Of a stretch of 56,436 nucleotides of DNA, positions 16,685-24,869 are shown in pieces. Each line of letters opens with the position of its first letter. Within the stretch, counting starts at the first letter, position 1. A program made the translations under genes and the position numbers. The notes beneath the pieces were generated by a model. The model was not told where the DNA came from, searched no databases, and worked only from the letters and a program-made list of their open reading frames with translations. The DNA comes from an uncultured Myxococcales bacterium (lineage in GTDB: Bacteria; Myxococcota_A; Polyangia; Polyangiales; Polyangiaceae): contig CALMUT010000170.1 of NCBI GenBank assembly GCA_937872925.1, positions 1 through 56,436 on the forward strand, written 5' to 3'.

Positions 16685-18751
16685 TCAAATCATCGGCGTC
16701 GGCGCGCCGCGGGCGCGCTGTGCCCGCCCGCCGGACCCGAGCAGGCCCTGCGCCGCTGACCGAAGCTCGCCCCACAGCGCGCGGCGTCGAGCGTGGCTTA
16801 GGGCGCCGTGAAAGAGGATCTGCTTGGCCTTGTCCTTGAGCACGCGAACAAACTCTGGGACGAGCCGGGGATTTTGCCGCACAACCGCAAGCCGGACCAG
16901 GCGGCCATCTGCCTCAAGCACCGCGCCCTCCGCGATGAGCCCCTCCAGCACCGGCCAGAGCGGCGAAGATGTCGGCCATCGTTCGCGCAAACGTCGGCGT
17001 GGCAGGGGGGACTCCAGCAACTCCAAGACATGCCATTGGTCTGCTGTGAGCAGCCGAAGGCGCGGAGCCGCGCGGCCGACGTCTTGCAGGTCGCGACTGT
17101 CGAAAAGCACGTGCTGGCCCGCCACTTCAAAGACCTCGCATCGCGGAGCCAGGGGAAGCAACTTCAGTTCGTTCCAACGCGTCGCCTGCCGGGCAACGTC
17201 TTCTGCGTACTCGTCTGGGCTCTCTCCAGGCGGCATTGTGTAGTCGAAGGTGTACGCCTGTCGGTCGAGGGTCGCGTGGGGGCCGAAGGCAAGGTCATAG
17301 GCACGCGCCGGCTTCACATTCGACAGGCCGAGCTCCGCAGACTTCGTGAAGATTGGGCTGTAGCGGGCCATCAAGATACGGTAGGCGCCGGTCGGCGCTG
17401 GGAGATGTGCGAGCCTCGGGAGCAGCGCGGCCATGCGGGCGTAGTCCTCCCGTGGCTCGCCGGGAAAGCCGTACAAGATCGCCCATGAAGGGTAGACTTC
17501 CGCTTCCTCGCAGGCGCGCAGCAGCCAGGCGTTGTGCACTCCCCGCACGCCCTTCTTCATGTGTTCGAGCACGCCCGTGGCTAGGCTCTCGATTCCTGGC
17601 TGCACCCAGGTGAAGCCCGCTTGCCCAAGCAGATCGAGCTCTGCCCGCCGCAGGTTGGATTTGGTGAACAGAAACCCGCCGGGGAGCTTGAATCCCTCAT
17701 CGCGAAAACGCGAGAATACCTGATCAAAGTAGTTCGTCGGGATGATGTTGTCGACGACGTATACCGCTTCACCGTAGCGGCTCATGCTCTTTAGCTCTTC
17801 GTACGCGCGGGCAGGCGACTTCTGGCGAAACCACATGTCATTGGCGTTGAATCCACAAAAGGTGCAGTGGCTTTTTTCCCCCCACCAACACCCCCGGGAC
17901 ATCTCGACGGGAACGCGGATTTCCATCCTTCCGGCGAGCCCCGAAGCGCGCACCGCTTCGAAGAAGTCGTCGTAATTCGGAGCGGGCAGCTCATCCATCA
18001 CGATCGGGCTTCCTTGGTGATGAATGATCCGCGGAAACGAGTCGGGGGCGTCTACGTAGTCGGGAAAGGTGTGATCCGAAAAACCGGCAAATACCGCGTC
18101 AAGCCAAGGCCAGCGTTCTGCAATCGCATCGCCCATGGGCGGTTCGAGTGCTGCCCCCCCAAGCACGACGCGCACCTGCGGGTGGCGGTCCTTGATTCGC
18201 CGGGCCAACCGCAGCGAGGCGTTCAGCTGCTGGAACACCACCGTGAACCCCACGATGTCGTATTGACCAAAATCGATACGCTCGCACCACGCATCGATCA
18301 ACGCGTCCAGCTCCCTGCGCGTCTGACGCAGCCGCATCGCGTCGTAGAGGGTGACGTCGCCGCCGGCGGCTGGCGGCTCATCGAAGTAGCCCATGTCTAC
18401 CTCGAAGTGGCCTGAGAACGGCCCCAAGTGCGCGCGCATCTCAGCTTCGTTCGCTGCGCCCGGCGTGATGCTCGGATGCGAGAACAGCCACTCACCGGTC
18501 AGGTTGTACCAAGAGGTGCCGCCCTCAAGCCGGTAGTAAGGCTCAAGTCCAAGACGAGCCGCGGCCTCGATGTGTAGGTGGTGGATGTCAACGTGGTGCC
18601 CCCGAGCGCGAGCCGCCTCTGCCAAGAGCGAGAGACCGATGGACGGATAACGTGGGTCCGCGAAGGGCATACAAACGAGCGCAACTCTGCGCGCGGCCCG
18701 CAGCACGCGCGGGTGAGGCTCTTTCGCAGAGCGACGGAGGGGAACGAGCAT
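16685..18751 (-). CDS. B12-binding radical SAM enzyme of the RiPP-maturation C-methyltransferase family
   Basis: 688 residues from ATG 18751. The N-terminus VALVCMPFADPRYPSIGLSLL and the following LTGEWLFS and VVFQQLNASLRLA segments match the family called RiPP maturation radical SAM protein 1 (rSAM_ocin_1), with a cobalamin-binding Rossmann region to about residue 250. The 4Fe-4S motif is the family's unusual C-x7-C-x2-C in SRGCWWGEKSHCTFCG (Cys 288, 296, 299). A TIM-barrel region (VVDNIIPTNYFDQV, GIESLATGVLEHMKKGV) and a ~150-residue C-terminal domain follow. Family members methylate unactivated carbons of ribosomal peptides. Here no precursor gene is visible and the neighbours are sugar enzymes, so the substrate is open. 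It is divergent from the 18844 operon. Confidence 0.88.
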   Translation of the reverse strand: MLVPLRRSAKEPHPRVLRAARRVALVCMPFADPRYPSIGLSLLAEAARARGHHVDIHHLHIEAAARLGLEPYYRLEGGTSWYNLTGEWLFSHPSITPGAANEAEMRAHLGPFSGHFEVDMGYFDEPPAAGGDVTLYDAMRLRQTRRELDALIDAWCERIDFGQYDIVGFTVVFQQLNASLRLARRIKDRHPQVRVVLGGAALEPPMGDAIAERWPWLDAVFAGFSDHTFPDYVDAPDSFPRIIHHQGSPIVMDELPAPNYDDFFEAVRASGLAGRMEIRVPVEMSRGCWWGEKSHCTFCGFNANDMWFRQKSPARAYEELKSMSRYGEAVYVVDNIIPTNYFDQVFSRFRDEGFKLPGGFLFTKSNLRRAELDLLGQAGFTWVQPGIESLATGVLEHMKKGVRGVHNAWLLRACEEAEVYPSWAILYGFPGEPREDYARMAALLPRLAHLPAPTGAYRILMARYSPIFTKSAELGLSNVKPARAYDLAFGPHATLDRQAYTFDYTMPPGESPDEYAEDVARQATRWNELKLLPLAPRCEVFEVAGQHVLFDSRDLQDVGRAAPRLRLLTADQWHVLELLESPLPRRRLRERWPTSSPLWPVLEGLIAEGAVLEADGRLVRLAVVRQNPRLVPEFVRVLKDKAKQILFHGALSHARRRALWGELRSAAQGLLGSGGRAQRARGAPTPMI

Positions 18752-18810
18752 GAGCCTGACAAGGTATGGCACTGGGACTGCTGGCGCAATCGTCCGGTCC
18801 TGTGCGCGCG

Positions 18811-18818
18811 TGCTAGCA
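18811..18818. promoter_or_regulatory. palindromic TGCTAGCA in divergent promoter region
   Basis: An 8-bp palindrome in the 92-bp space between the B12-radical SAM gene and the GNAT gene. TAGCAT within it could be a -10 for the + operon 26 bp before ATG 18844. Similar TGCTAAC and TGCTATAG strings precede other starts at 19887 and 5748. Confidence 0.25.
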
Positions 18819-18843
18819 TGGGTGGTACCGGCAGAATTGGCGG

Positions 18844-19884
18844 ATGGAATTCCCTCGTATCGCGCGTGACACCCTGGCACGTCGAACCGGGCCTCTCGAC
18901 CGGGGCGGCCCGCGACGCCGCAAGACCGCATTGCGGTGGCAGGTCGAACTCGACGACGGGCTCATGGGCGTGCACTGCGATGTAGACGATGGCGCGCTTT
19001 CCGCTCGCATTCGCCGTGCGCTGGTCGCGAGTCTGCCGCAACGCGCGCCTGGGCTGTCGCCCCAACTCTGGATCGAAAGAGTGCCTGCCGTCGACAACGC
19101 GACTGCAGCGCGAAAGGGCAAGCTCACACTGCCGGCCAACCTCGATTTCTATGTGCCGACTGAAGGGCGGCTCGCCGTTTCGCGAGAACTGTCTCTCGCC
19201 CGGCAATGGCGAGCGGGCTTGGAATTGAGTGTGGTGCGTGACCGGCGGCAAACAGTCCATTTCTACAACACGCTCTATCTCCCGACCCTGGCGCGCACGC
19301 ACCCTGAGGGGCGCGCAAGTTCCTTGCGCGAGTTGGAGCAACTCGGACACGGTTGGCTCATGCTGCTGTCGCAAGACACGCAGGTAATGGCCGGCGGCCT
19401 GATGTTCGAAAGCCCGCTGCGAAGCAACGAAGGTTGGTTTTCGCATTTGGGTTACGTCCCGGGAGCACCCGCTTTCATCCGCGCAGCGCCGTATGTCGCA
19501 GCGCTCGAACTCAGTCGACGCTTCGGCTTCGCAGCGACGGACCTGCTCGCCGCGCTGCCGCTGCTGAGCGACGGCCTTGCCCAACACAAACTCGCATGGG
19601 GCAGCCAAGTGCGCACCTTTGCCGCCGAAGGCGCCGCGGCATCCGCTGCGCTCCGGCTTTCGTTTGCTTCGACACACGCCTTGATCCGCTTTTGCCGCAG
19701 GCACCCCATCGTGGTGCTGACCCAAGGAGACCTGATCGTGCTGGCAAGCGAGCGGTGTCCGCGCCTTCCATCCCAGTCCACCCGATTGAACGTTGAGGCC
19801 TTCGACCCCGGGGTTCCGATCGCCGAATTGACGACGGCGCTGTACGCGCGCTCTGCCGCACTGCTGACTGCAGCCGGAAGTTGA
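18844..19884 (+). CDS. FemAB/GNAT-like N-acyltransferase family protein (1 of 4)
   Basis: 346 residues. The C-terminal half has the GNAT_6/FemAB-like pattern seen in three other proteins of the locus: a basic stretch, HFYNTLYLPTLARTHPEG, GHGWLMLLSQDTQVMAGGL, HLGYVPGAP, then AALELSRRFGFAAT and a terminal DGLAQHKLAWGSQV. Enzymes of this fold move aminoacyl or acyl groups to amines. The Lys-x2-Trp-Gly ending aligns with YKAQWGAKI in the protein at 28976. The N-terminal ~90 residues are unrelated to the others. It is the first gene of the + operon; GGCGG precedes the ATG. Donor and acceptor are unknown. Confidence 0.7.
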   Translation: MEFPRIARDTLARRTGPLDRGGPRRRKTALRWQVELDDGLMGVHCDVDDGALSARIRRALVASLPQRAPGLSPQLWIERVPAVDNATAARKGKLTLPANLDFYVPTEGRLAVSRELSLARQWRAGLELSVVRDRRQTVHFYNTLYLPTLARTHPEGRASSLRELEQLGHGWLMLLSQDTQVMAGGLMFESPLRSNEGWFSHLGYVPGAPAFIRAAPYVAALELSRRFGFAATDLLAALPLLSDGLAQHKLAWGSQVRTFAAEGAAASAALRLSFASTHALIRFCRRHPIVVLTQGDLIVLASERCPRLPSQSTRLNVEAFDPGVPIAELTTALYARSAALLTAAGS

Positions 19885-19906
19885 GAAGTGCTAACATCCC
19901 GCCGCA

Positions 19907-20758
19907 ATGCGCCAGACGCGTGCTCCATTGGTTTTCCGGCTGGCCTTTCGCTTGGAGGCGGCCTGCGTGCGTGCAGTCCAGCGTGTGGAGGGCGCGCTGG
20001 GTGCGGCGGCCCTGCATGTTTTGACACCCCGCGAGCTTTCCGCATTGACCCGAGACCTCTACGCCGCCAGCGAACCATCGGATGTAGAAGGTCTGCACCC
20101 CTGGGAAGCTGATTGGTTCGCGCAGGCGTTGCCTCGAGAGCCCGGAAAGATCCTCGTCGGCGGCGCAGGGCAGGGTCGCGAAGCTCGCCATCTGCGCCGG
20201 CTGGGGCATTCTGTCTTCGGCTTTGATCCAGTGATGAAGTTCGTGCGCCAAGCGGCGCGGGACAGCGGCGTATCCGTGGTGCGCGGCTCCTACGAGGCCT
20301 TGGTGACGCCCCAGAGCGCGAGCGAACGCGCGTTTGCTGGTTGGGTCGAGGCGAACGCGCCCTATGACGCGGTGCTGTTGGGTTGGGTCAGCTTCACGCA
20401 CCTGCCAGACCGGAAGACACGCCAGGCACTACTGACGCGCCTGGCAAAGCTATGCCCATCGGGACCCATCCTACTGAGCTTCTGGCTGTCGAGCGAAGGT
20501 CGCGGCCGGAACCATCCGCGCGGACGCGTTTGGAAGGGCGCCGGAGATTTGACCTCAAAGCTTCGGCCCAGCTTCGTGCCACCGGAACCCGGCGACCTCT
20601 TCACGCACCGCGGATTCGTGCACTTGTTTTCCGAGGGTGAGCTCGAAGAGCTGGCGGAAGCGGCATGCCTGACCCTCGATCCGCGAGGCGCTCGCGCTAG
20701 CGTCGGTACCTGCCCGCACGCAACCCTACGCCACTGCCTCCCGTTGGCAGCGGGCTAG
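19907..20758 (+). CDS. class I SAM-dependent methyltransferase-like protein
   Basis: 283 residues. The glycine-rich SAM motif is KILVGGAGQGREARHL, followed by an acidic-turn VFGFDPVMKFV and a post-motif DAVLLGWVSFTHL. The N-terminal ~70 residues are helical and basic. It follows the GNAT gene by 22 bp and precedes the CapK-like ligase by 5 bp, so it is in the + operon. It probably methylates a building block or the final product; target atom unknown. Confidence 0.8.
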   Translation: MRQTRAPLVFRLAFRLEAACVRAVQRVEGALGAAALHVLTPRELSALTRDLYAASEPSDVEGLHPWEADWFAQALPREPGKILVGGAGQGREARHLRRLGHSVFGFDPVMKFVRQAARDSGVSVVRGSYEALVTPQSASERAFAGWVEANAPYDAVLLGWVSFTHLPDRKTRQALLTRLAKLCPSGPILLSFWLSSEGRGRNHPRGRVWKGAGDLTSKLRPSFVPPEPGDLFTHRGFVHLFSEGELEELAEAACLTLDPRGARASVGTCPHATLRHCLPLAAG

Positions 20759-20763
20759 CCGCC

Positions 20764-22047
20764 ATGTCGACCCCTCGGAAGCTGGCATACCTCGCCGCCA
20801 CAGAAGCCCTTCAGTGGCTCCCCAGCTCACTTGTGCACAAGCTGCAACTGACGAAGCTCCGCAGGATGCTGGCTTTCGCAGAGGCTCGCGTCCCGCTCTA
20901 CCGGGAGAGCTTCCGACACGCAGGCGTCCGCGCACGGGACGTCCGCACCTTGGCTGACTTGGCCCACTTCCCGACGGTCACACGAGAGCAGATCGTGGCG
21001 GCTTATCCAGAGGGTGTGCGCTACCGAGATGCGAAACAGGGAGACGTCGTATTCCGCACATCGGGCACCTCCGGACAGTTCATGGAGATCTCTTATTCGG
21101 CGGCGGCTAACGACTACCTGGATGCTGTCTATGCCCGCGCACTCTTCCAAACTGGGTACCGCCCCTGGCACAACCTCGCCTACTTCTGGGGTGAAGCGCG
21201 ACGCGCACCGCGGACATACGAACGCCTGGGGCTGATGAAGAAGAGCTACATCCGACTGGTAGCGGACGTGGAGGCTCAGTACCAGCAACTGATCCAGATC
21301 GCGCCGGACTGGATCTACGTATTTCCCAGCGCGATGGCGCTGCTAGCAAACATCGCAGAGACCCAAAAAGCAGCGGGCCTGCGCCCGAAGGGCATCATCT
21401 GCCACGGTGAACTGCTCCCAACCGACACCCGGGACCGCATTGCGGCCATCTTCAAGTGCCCGGTGTTCAATCTCTACGGTGCTCAGGAGTTCAACCGCAT
21501 GGCTTGGGACTGCGCCGAGCACGACGCGATGCACATCGACGCCGACAGTGTGCATATCGAAGTATTAGAAGGCACGCGCGTCGTGCCGGCTGGCCAAGAA
21601 GGGGAACTTGTGGTTACGGGGTTGGTCAATCGGCTGATGCCGCTCATCCGCTATCGTATCGGTGACGCGGGACGACTGATCCCCGGCGCATGTGCCTGCG
21701 GACGTGGCCTACCGCGTGTAGAGCTCACCGAAGGTCGGATGGATGACGTTCTGGTATTCGACGATGGACGCCGCGTGGGCCCACGGGCCTTGGCGCCGCG
21801 GATTGAAGAGTTTCCTGGGTTCCTGCAGTACCGGGTGGTGCAGAAAGGCAGCGACCTCGTCGAGATGCAGGTGGTTTGGCAGCAGCCGGCAACCGCCGCC
21901 CAGCGTGACGGGTTGCGGGCTGTGGTGCAGGGGATCTTAGGGCCAGGCGTGCGCGTAGACCTCCGGTCCGTGCCCAGCCTCGCGCTCAACCGTCGAGGCA
22001 AGCTGCGTAAGATCATTCGGGAGCATTCCGGCGAGGGCCACAGGTGA
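20764..22047 (+). CDS. PaaK/CapK-like adenylate-forming ligase
   Basis: 427 residues, a member of the ANL-related phenylacetate-CoA ligase/CapK group. The P-loop is FRTSGTSGQFMEI (about residues 97-109), with NLYGAQEFNRMAWDC as the adenine-binding motif, RYRIGDAGRLIPGACACGRGLPRVEL (the hinge with a Cys pair) and a C-terminal LNRRGKLRKII Lys motif. Such enzymes activate a carboxylate as acyl-AMP and load CoA or an acceptor. CapK homologues in capsule loci are often of unknown substrate. The stop overlaps the next GTG (GTGA). Confidence 0.88.
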   Translation: MSTPRKLAYLAATEALQWLPSSLVHKLQLTKLRRMLAFAEARVPLYRESFRHAGVRARDVRTLADLAHFPTVTREQIVAAYPEGVRYRDAKQGDVVFRTSGTSGQFMEISYSAAANDYLDAVYARALFQTGYRPWHNLAYFWGEARRAPRTYERLGLMKKSYIRLVADVEAQYQQLIQIAPDWIYVFPSAMALLANIAETQKAAGLRPKGIICHGELLPTDTRDRIAAIFKCPVFNLYGAQEFNRMAWDCAEHDAMHIDADSVHIEVLEGTRVVPAGQEGELVVTGLVNRLMPLIRYRIGDAGRLIPGACACGRGLPRVELTEGRMDDVLVFDDGRRVGPRALAPRIEEFPGFLQYRVVQKGSDLVEMQVVWQQPATAAQRDGLRAVVQGILGPGVRVDLRSVPSLALNRRGKLRKIIREHSGEGHR

Positions 22048-24869
22048 CACCATCCGCACCGGGGCGTCGTGCCCGCGGCGTGCAAGTCGCGACCGCAGTC
22101 GTGGTCGCCTACCTTCTCCTGGCCTGGCTTTCGACCCGCTACGTGCGGGTGGCCACCTGGGACATGCGCGCTCTGGAAAGCCACCTGATTGACTACGCAT
22201 GGCAATTGGAGCTCGCATTCCGAGCCCACAATGGCGAATGGAGCGGCCGGGACTTCCACTTCCCGATGGGACCCGGTTTCCAACTGATTGCCTATCTGGG
22301 TTCGTTGCCCGGCCCCTTCGAAGCCGGCGCAGCGCTTGCCGGCCTTGAGGCAGCCTTCAGGCTTCTGGGCACACTTCTGTCAGCGGCGATCGCTTGGCGC
22401 TTCGTGCGCCCGGGCTACCTTCGCCTCTTCACGTTTTTCGTGCTCGCGACGCTCGCTTATGGGGCTGGGGTCGCGAGTTTCCGATCGATGGTGTCCGTCG
22501 CAACGGTGCTCGCCTACGCGCCGCGCGAAGATCCGGATGAGACTGGGCGCTACCCAGCGGCGCTCATCACCAGCCTGCTATGCCTGTTCGGGCTCGCTCT
22601 GTCGCCAGACCGCTTGGTCTTCGCTCTGGCTGCCATCGCCGTCGTTTCGCTCGTCGAGTTTGCCGCACGCCGTCGCCGCGGTCAAAGCTTGGCGCCTGCT
22701 TGGACACGCCTGCTGCGTTTCGCCGGGACTTTTGCCGTGGTCTCTGCCATCGCCTGCGTGCTGGCGCTGGCGGTGGGAGCCAGTCCAGTCACCTACGTGA
22801 AGCGTCAGATCGTCCTGGCCACGGCGTATGGGGCAAACCTCTCGCTGCCCTGGGATCCCGACGTCGTTTCCCGTCAGGGTATCGCCTTCTTGCTGGCGTC
22901 CAGCGTCGGCCTGGGACTCTGGTGGATGCTGAAACGCGACACGGCCTGGTTCAAGGCGTGTTGGCTCCTTGGCGCCATGCCCTTTGCAGCGTTTGTGCTG
23001 CTGCAGACGGACGCCGGTCATGTGTACGTCTCACTTCTGCCCCTGTTGGTGATGCTGCTCCTAGTGGCCACGAGCGGCCCAACCCTAGACGCTCACCCGC
23101 AACGTGTGGGCGCTGGGCTCCTGGTCACGCTCTTCGTGCTGTCATGGTTCGGCCGACGCCCAGAACAAATGTGGACGCACCCGCGTGTGATCGCCGAAGC
23201 ACAGCGCGTGCGACACGGAGAGCTCAAGGCAGATCTAAACTATCAAACGGACGTCTCGGCAGCCACTCGCTGGTTACGCGCCAAAGTGGCCGCCGAGAAC
23301 CCTCATTGTATCGGTGCGCGGGCCGGGCTGACTGTCGTGCATCCACTGCTGCGACGCGGCGGTCCCACACAGATGGCGCTGCGCTGGAATGCAACGCTGC
23401 AGTCGGAGCTGGCGGCGTCCCTGCGCGCAGCCCGCTGCCCGGTCTTCGTCTACGAGCTCTACTCCTTCGATATTCCGCAGAGTGCCTGGTTCCTGGGGGA
23501 AGACTTCTTCGCCCTTGCGGAGTTGTATCAAGCGGAACAGCGCTTAGGGCCAGCGTTGGTGGGCCTGCGACTCCGGGAAACGCCCTCCGGCGCGCATGCG
23601 CAAGCCCTAACGGTGCCCCGGGGCGTGACCCGCAGCACGTTGCCCCTGCCCAGCCAGCTTCAGATCCCACTCTCGCAGGAGGTGGATGGGCGCCACCCGC
23701 TGCAGCTGGACTACACCCTCCATCTGGCGCGCTGGCGCTCCGTTGCAGGCGGCACGCCCCTGGTGAAATGGCGCTTCTTGAAAGCGGGCAAGCCCCTTGC
23801 CGACTTCCAATACCTGTTCCACCTGGGCGCCGGGCAGCGCACCCGCTCGTACTTGAGCCCGGAGCCGGAAGTCACTGAGCGACGCTGGCTCGCGGGGGAG
23901 GACATGCAGCCGACCCGCAGCGCAGACACTCTCGAGCTGCGTGTCGAGCCCAGGGGAATGGTCAGTCCCAGTCAGGTGGAGCTGAGCGTGCACGGCTTGA
24001 GTGTCTTGATCCCTCAGCAGCCGCCGACGCCGCAGCCAGAGCAAGTCTGCAACGGCGAGCAATCCCTTTTGGCCTCCCTGCGCGCGGGCGAAGCGTTCCC
24101 GCGACACGTCTCGCCGCGTTCGGACGCACACAGCTTTCAGCTGCACCCAAACGGAAACCTCGACCGGGCCGCAGAGGTCTTCTTTCCGGTGACACCTTGC
24201 GAAAGCAGTTGTTTCTACGCAGAGGTAGGCATCGACGACAGCCCCCAGCCTGGGGACGGCGCCACCGTGGAAACTCATGTCATCGATCGCGGCGCTCGGC
24301 CGCTACTCTCAAAGCATTGGTTAAAGAAGGGAGAACGCCGGCAGATCGAAATCCCCCTCGCCGCTTTTGCGGGCAGAGAAGTCCTGCTCCGGGTGGGCAG
24401 CTACGGGCAGGAGAGCCCCGCCGGCGACTTCCTGTGGCTTTCCGGACCGCAGATCATGCACTGCTCGGCCCGGGCGAACATCTCGAAGTCCATTGCGCTG
24501 CACAGAGCGCAGGCAACCTGGGGTCTGATCCAAGCGCGAGACAGCCACGTGCTCACTGACCGACGCGGCGCGGAGATCCAGATCCCGGTGCGCGTGATCG
24601 ACGACACCTGCGCAAGCGTCGAGTTTGCGCTCTCCAAGGAGTATGACGCCGAAGGCGGCATGGACGTGTTCTTAGACGTCGTTGTGGATGGCCTGAGACA
24701 CCGCCTTGACGAAGGTCGCCTTGAGGGCAAAGCCCCCTTCCGGTCAACCAAGGTTTCCTTGCACGACTTCAACGGCCGCAGCATCGGGGTGCATATGGGT
24801 GGAAAACCCGCACTCGGGCGCGGTGAGTTCTTGGCATTTTTGAATCCGCGATTGGGGCGTTGCCAGTGA
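22044..24869 (+). CDS. large membrane protein with C-terminal beta-sandwich domains (tandem paralogue A)
   Basis: 941 residues, function not recognised. About eleven hydrophobic segments lie in the first ~400 residues, with an external loop YAWQLELAFRAHNGEWSGRDF after TM1 (the acidic loop position of GT-C transferases). This is followed by ~530 soluble, probably periplasmic residues built of beta-rich units (CESSCFYAEVGIDD...GDGATV, IPLAAFAGREVLLRVG) that resemble NPCBM-like carbohydrate-binding sandwiches. The next gene (24866) has the same plan and matching motifs throughout, so the pair arose by tandem duplication. It could be a glycosyltransferase, polymerase or ligase. GTGA overlaps on both sides. 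Confidence 0.75.
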   Translation: MTPSAPGRRARGVQVATAVVVAYLLLAWLSTRYVRVATWDMRALESHLIDYAWQLELAFRAHNGEWSGRDFHFPMGPGFQLIAYLGSLPGPFEAGAALAGLEAAFRLLGTLLSAAIAWRFVRPGYLRLFTFFVLATLAYGAGVASFRSMVSVATVLAYAPREDPDETGRYPAALITSLLCLFGLALSPDRLVFALAAIAVVSLVEFAARRRRGQSLAPAWTRLLRFAGTFAVVSAIACVLALAVGASPVTYVKRQIVLATAYGANLSLPWDPDVVSRQGIAFLLASSVGLGLWWMLKRDTAWFKACWLLGAMPFAAFVLLQTDAGHVYVSLLPLLVMLLLVATSGPTLDAHPQRVGAGLLVTLFVLSWFGRRPEQMWTHPRVIAEAQRVRHGELKADLNYQTDVSAATRWLRAKVAAENPHCIGARAGLTVVHPLLRRGGPTQMALRWNATLQSELAASLRAARCPVFVYELYSFDIPQSAWFLGEDFFALAELYQAEQRLGPALVGLRLRETPSGAHAQALTVPRGVTRSTLPLPSQLQIPLSQEVDGRHPLQLDYTLHLARWRSVAGGTPLVKWRFLKAGKPLADFQYLFHLGAGQRTRSYLSPEPEVTERRWLAGEDMQPTRSADTLELRVEPRGMVSPSQVELSVHGLSVLIPQQPPTPQPEQVCNGEQSLLASLRAGEAFPRHVSPRSDAHSFQLHPNGNLDRAAEVFFPVTPCESSCFYAEVGIDDSPQPGDGATVETHVIDRGARPLLSKHWLKKGERRQIEIPLAAFAGREVLLRVGSYGQESPAGDFLWLSGPQIMHCSARANISKSIALHRAQATWGLIQARDSHVLTDRRGAEIQIPVRVIDDTCASVEFALSKEYDAEGGMDVFLDVVVDGLRHRLDEGRLEGKAPFRSTKVSLHDFNGRSIGVHMGGKPALGRGEFLAFLNPRLGRCQ

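Noticed and set aside
18752..18843. RiPP precursor gene in the divergent gap
   Set aside because: Only 92 bp, no leader-like ORF with a start and Shine-Dalgarno; no other short candidate could be supported near the radical SAM genes.
16685..18931. 748-aa version of the B12 radical SAM gene
   Set aside because: The additional N-terminal 60 residues overlap the divergent gene at 18844; ATG 18751 brings the start close to the conserved VALVCMPFA.
22580..23878. 432-aa + strand ORF inside paralogue A
   Set aside because: Arg-rich shadow frame with no domain; the 22044 frame carries the TM and motif pairing with its paralogue.
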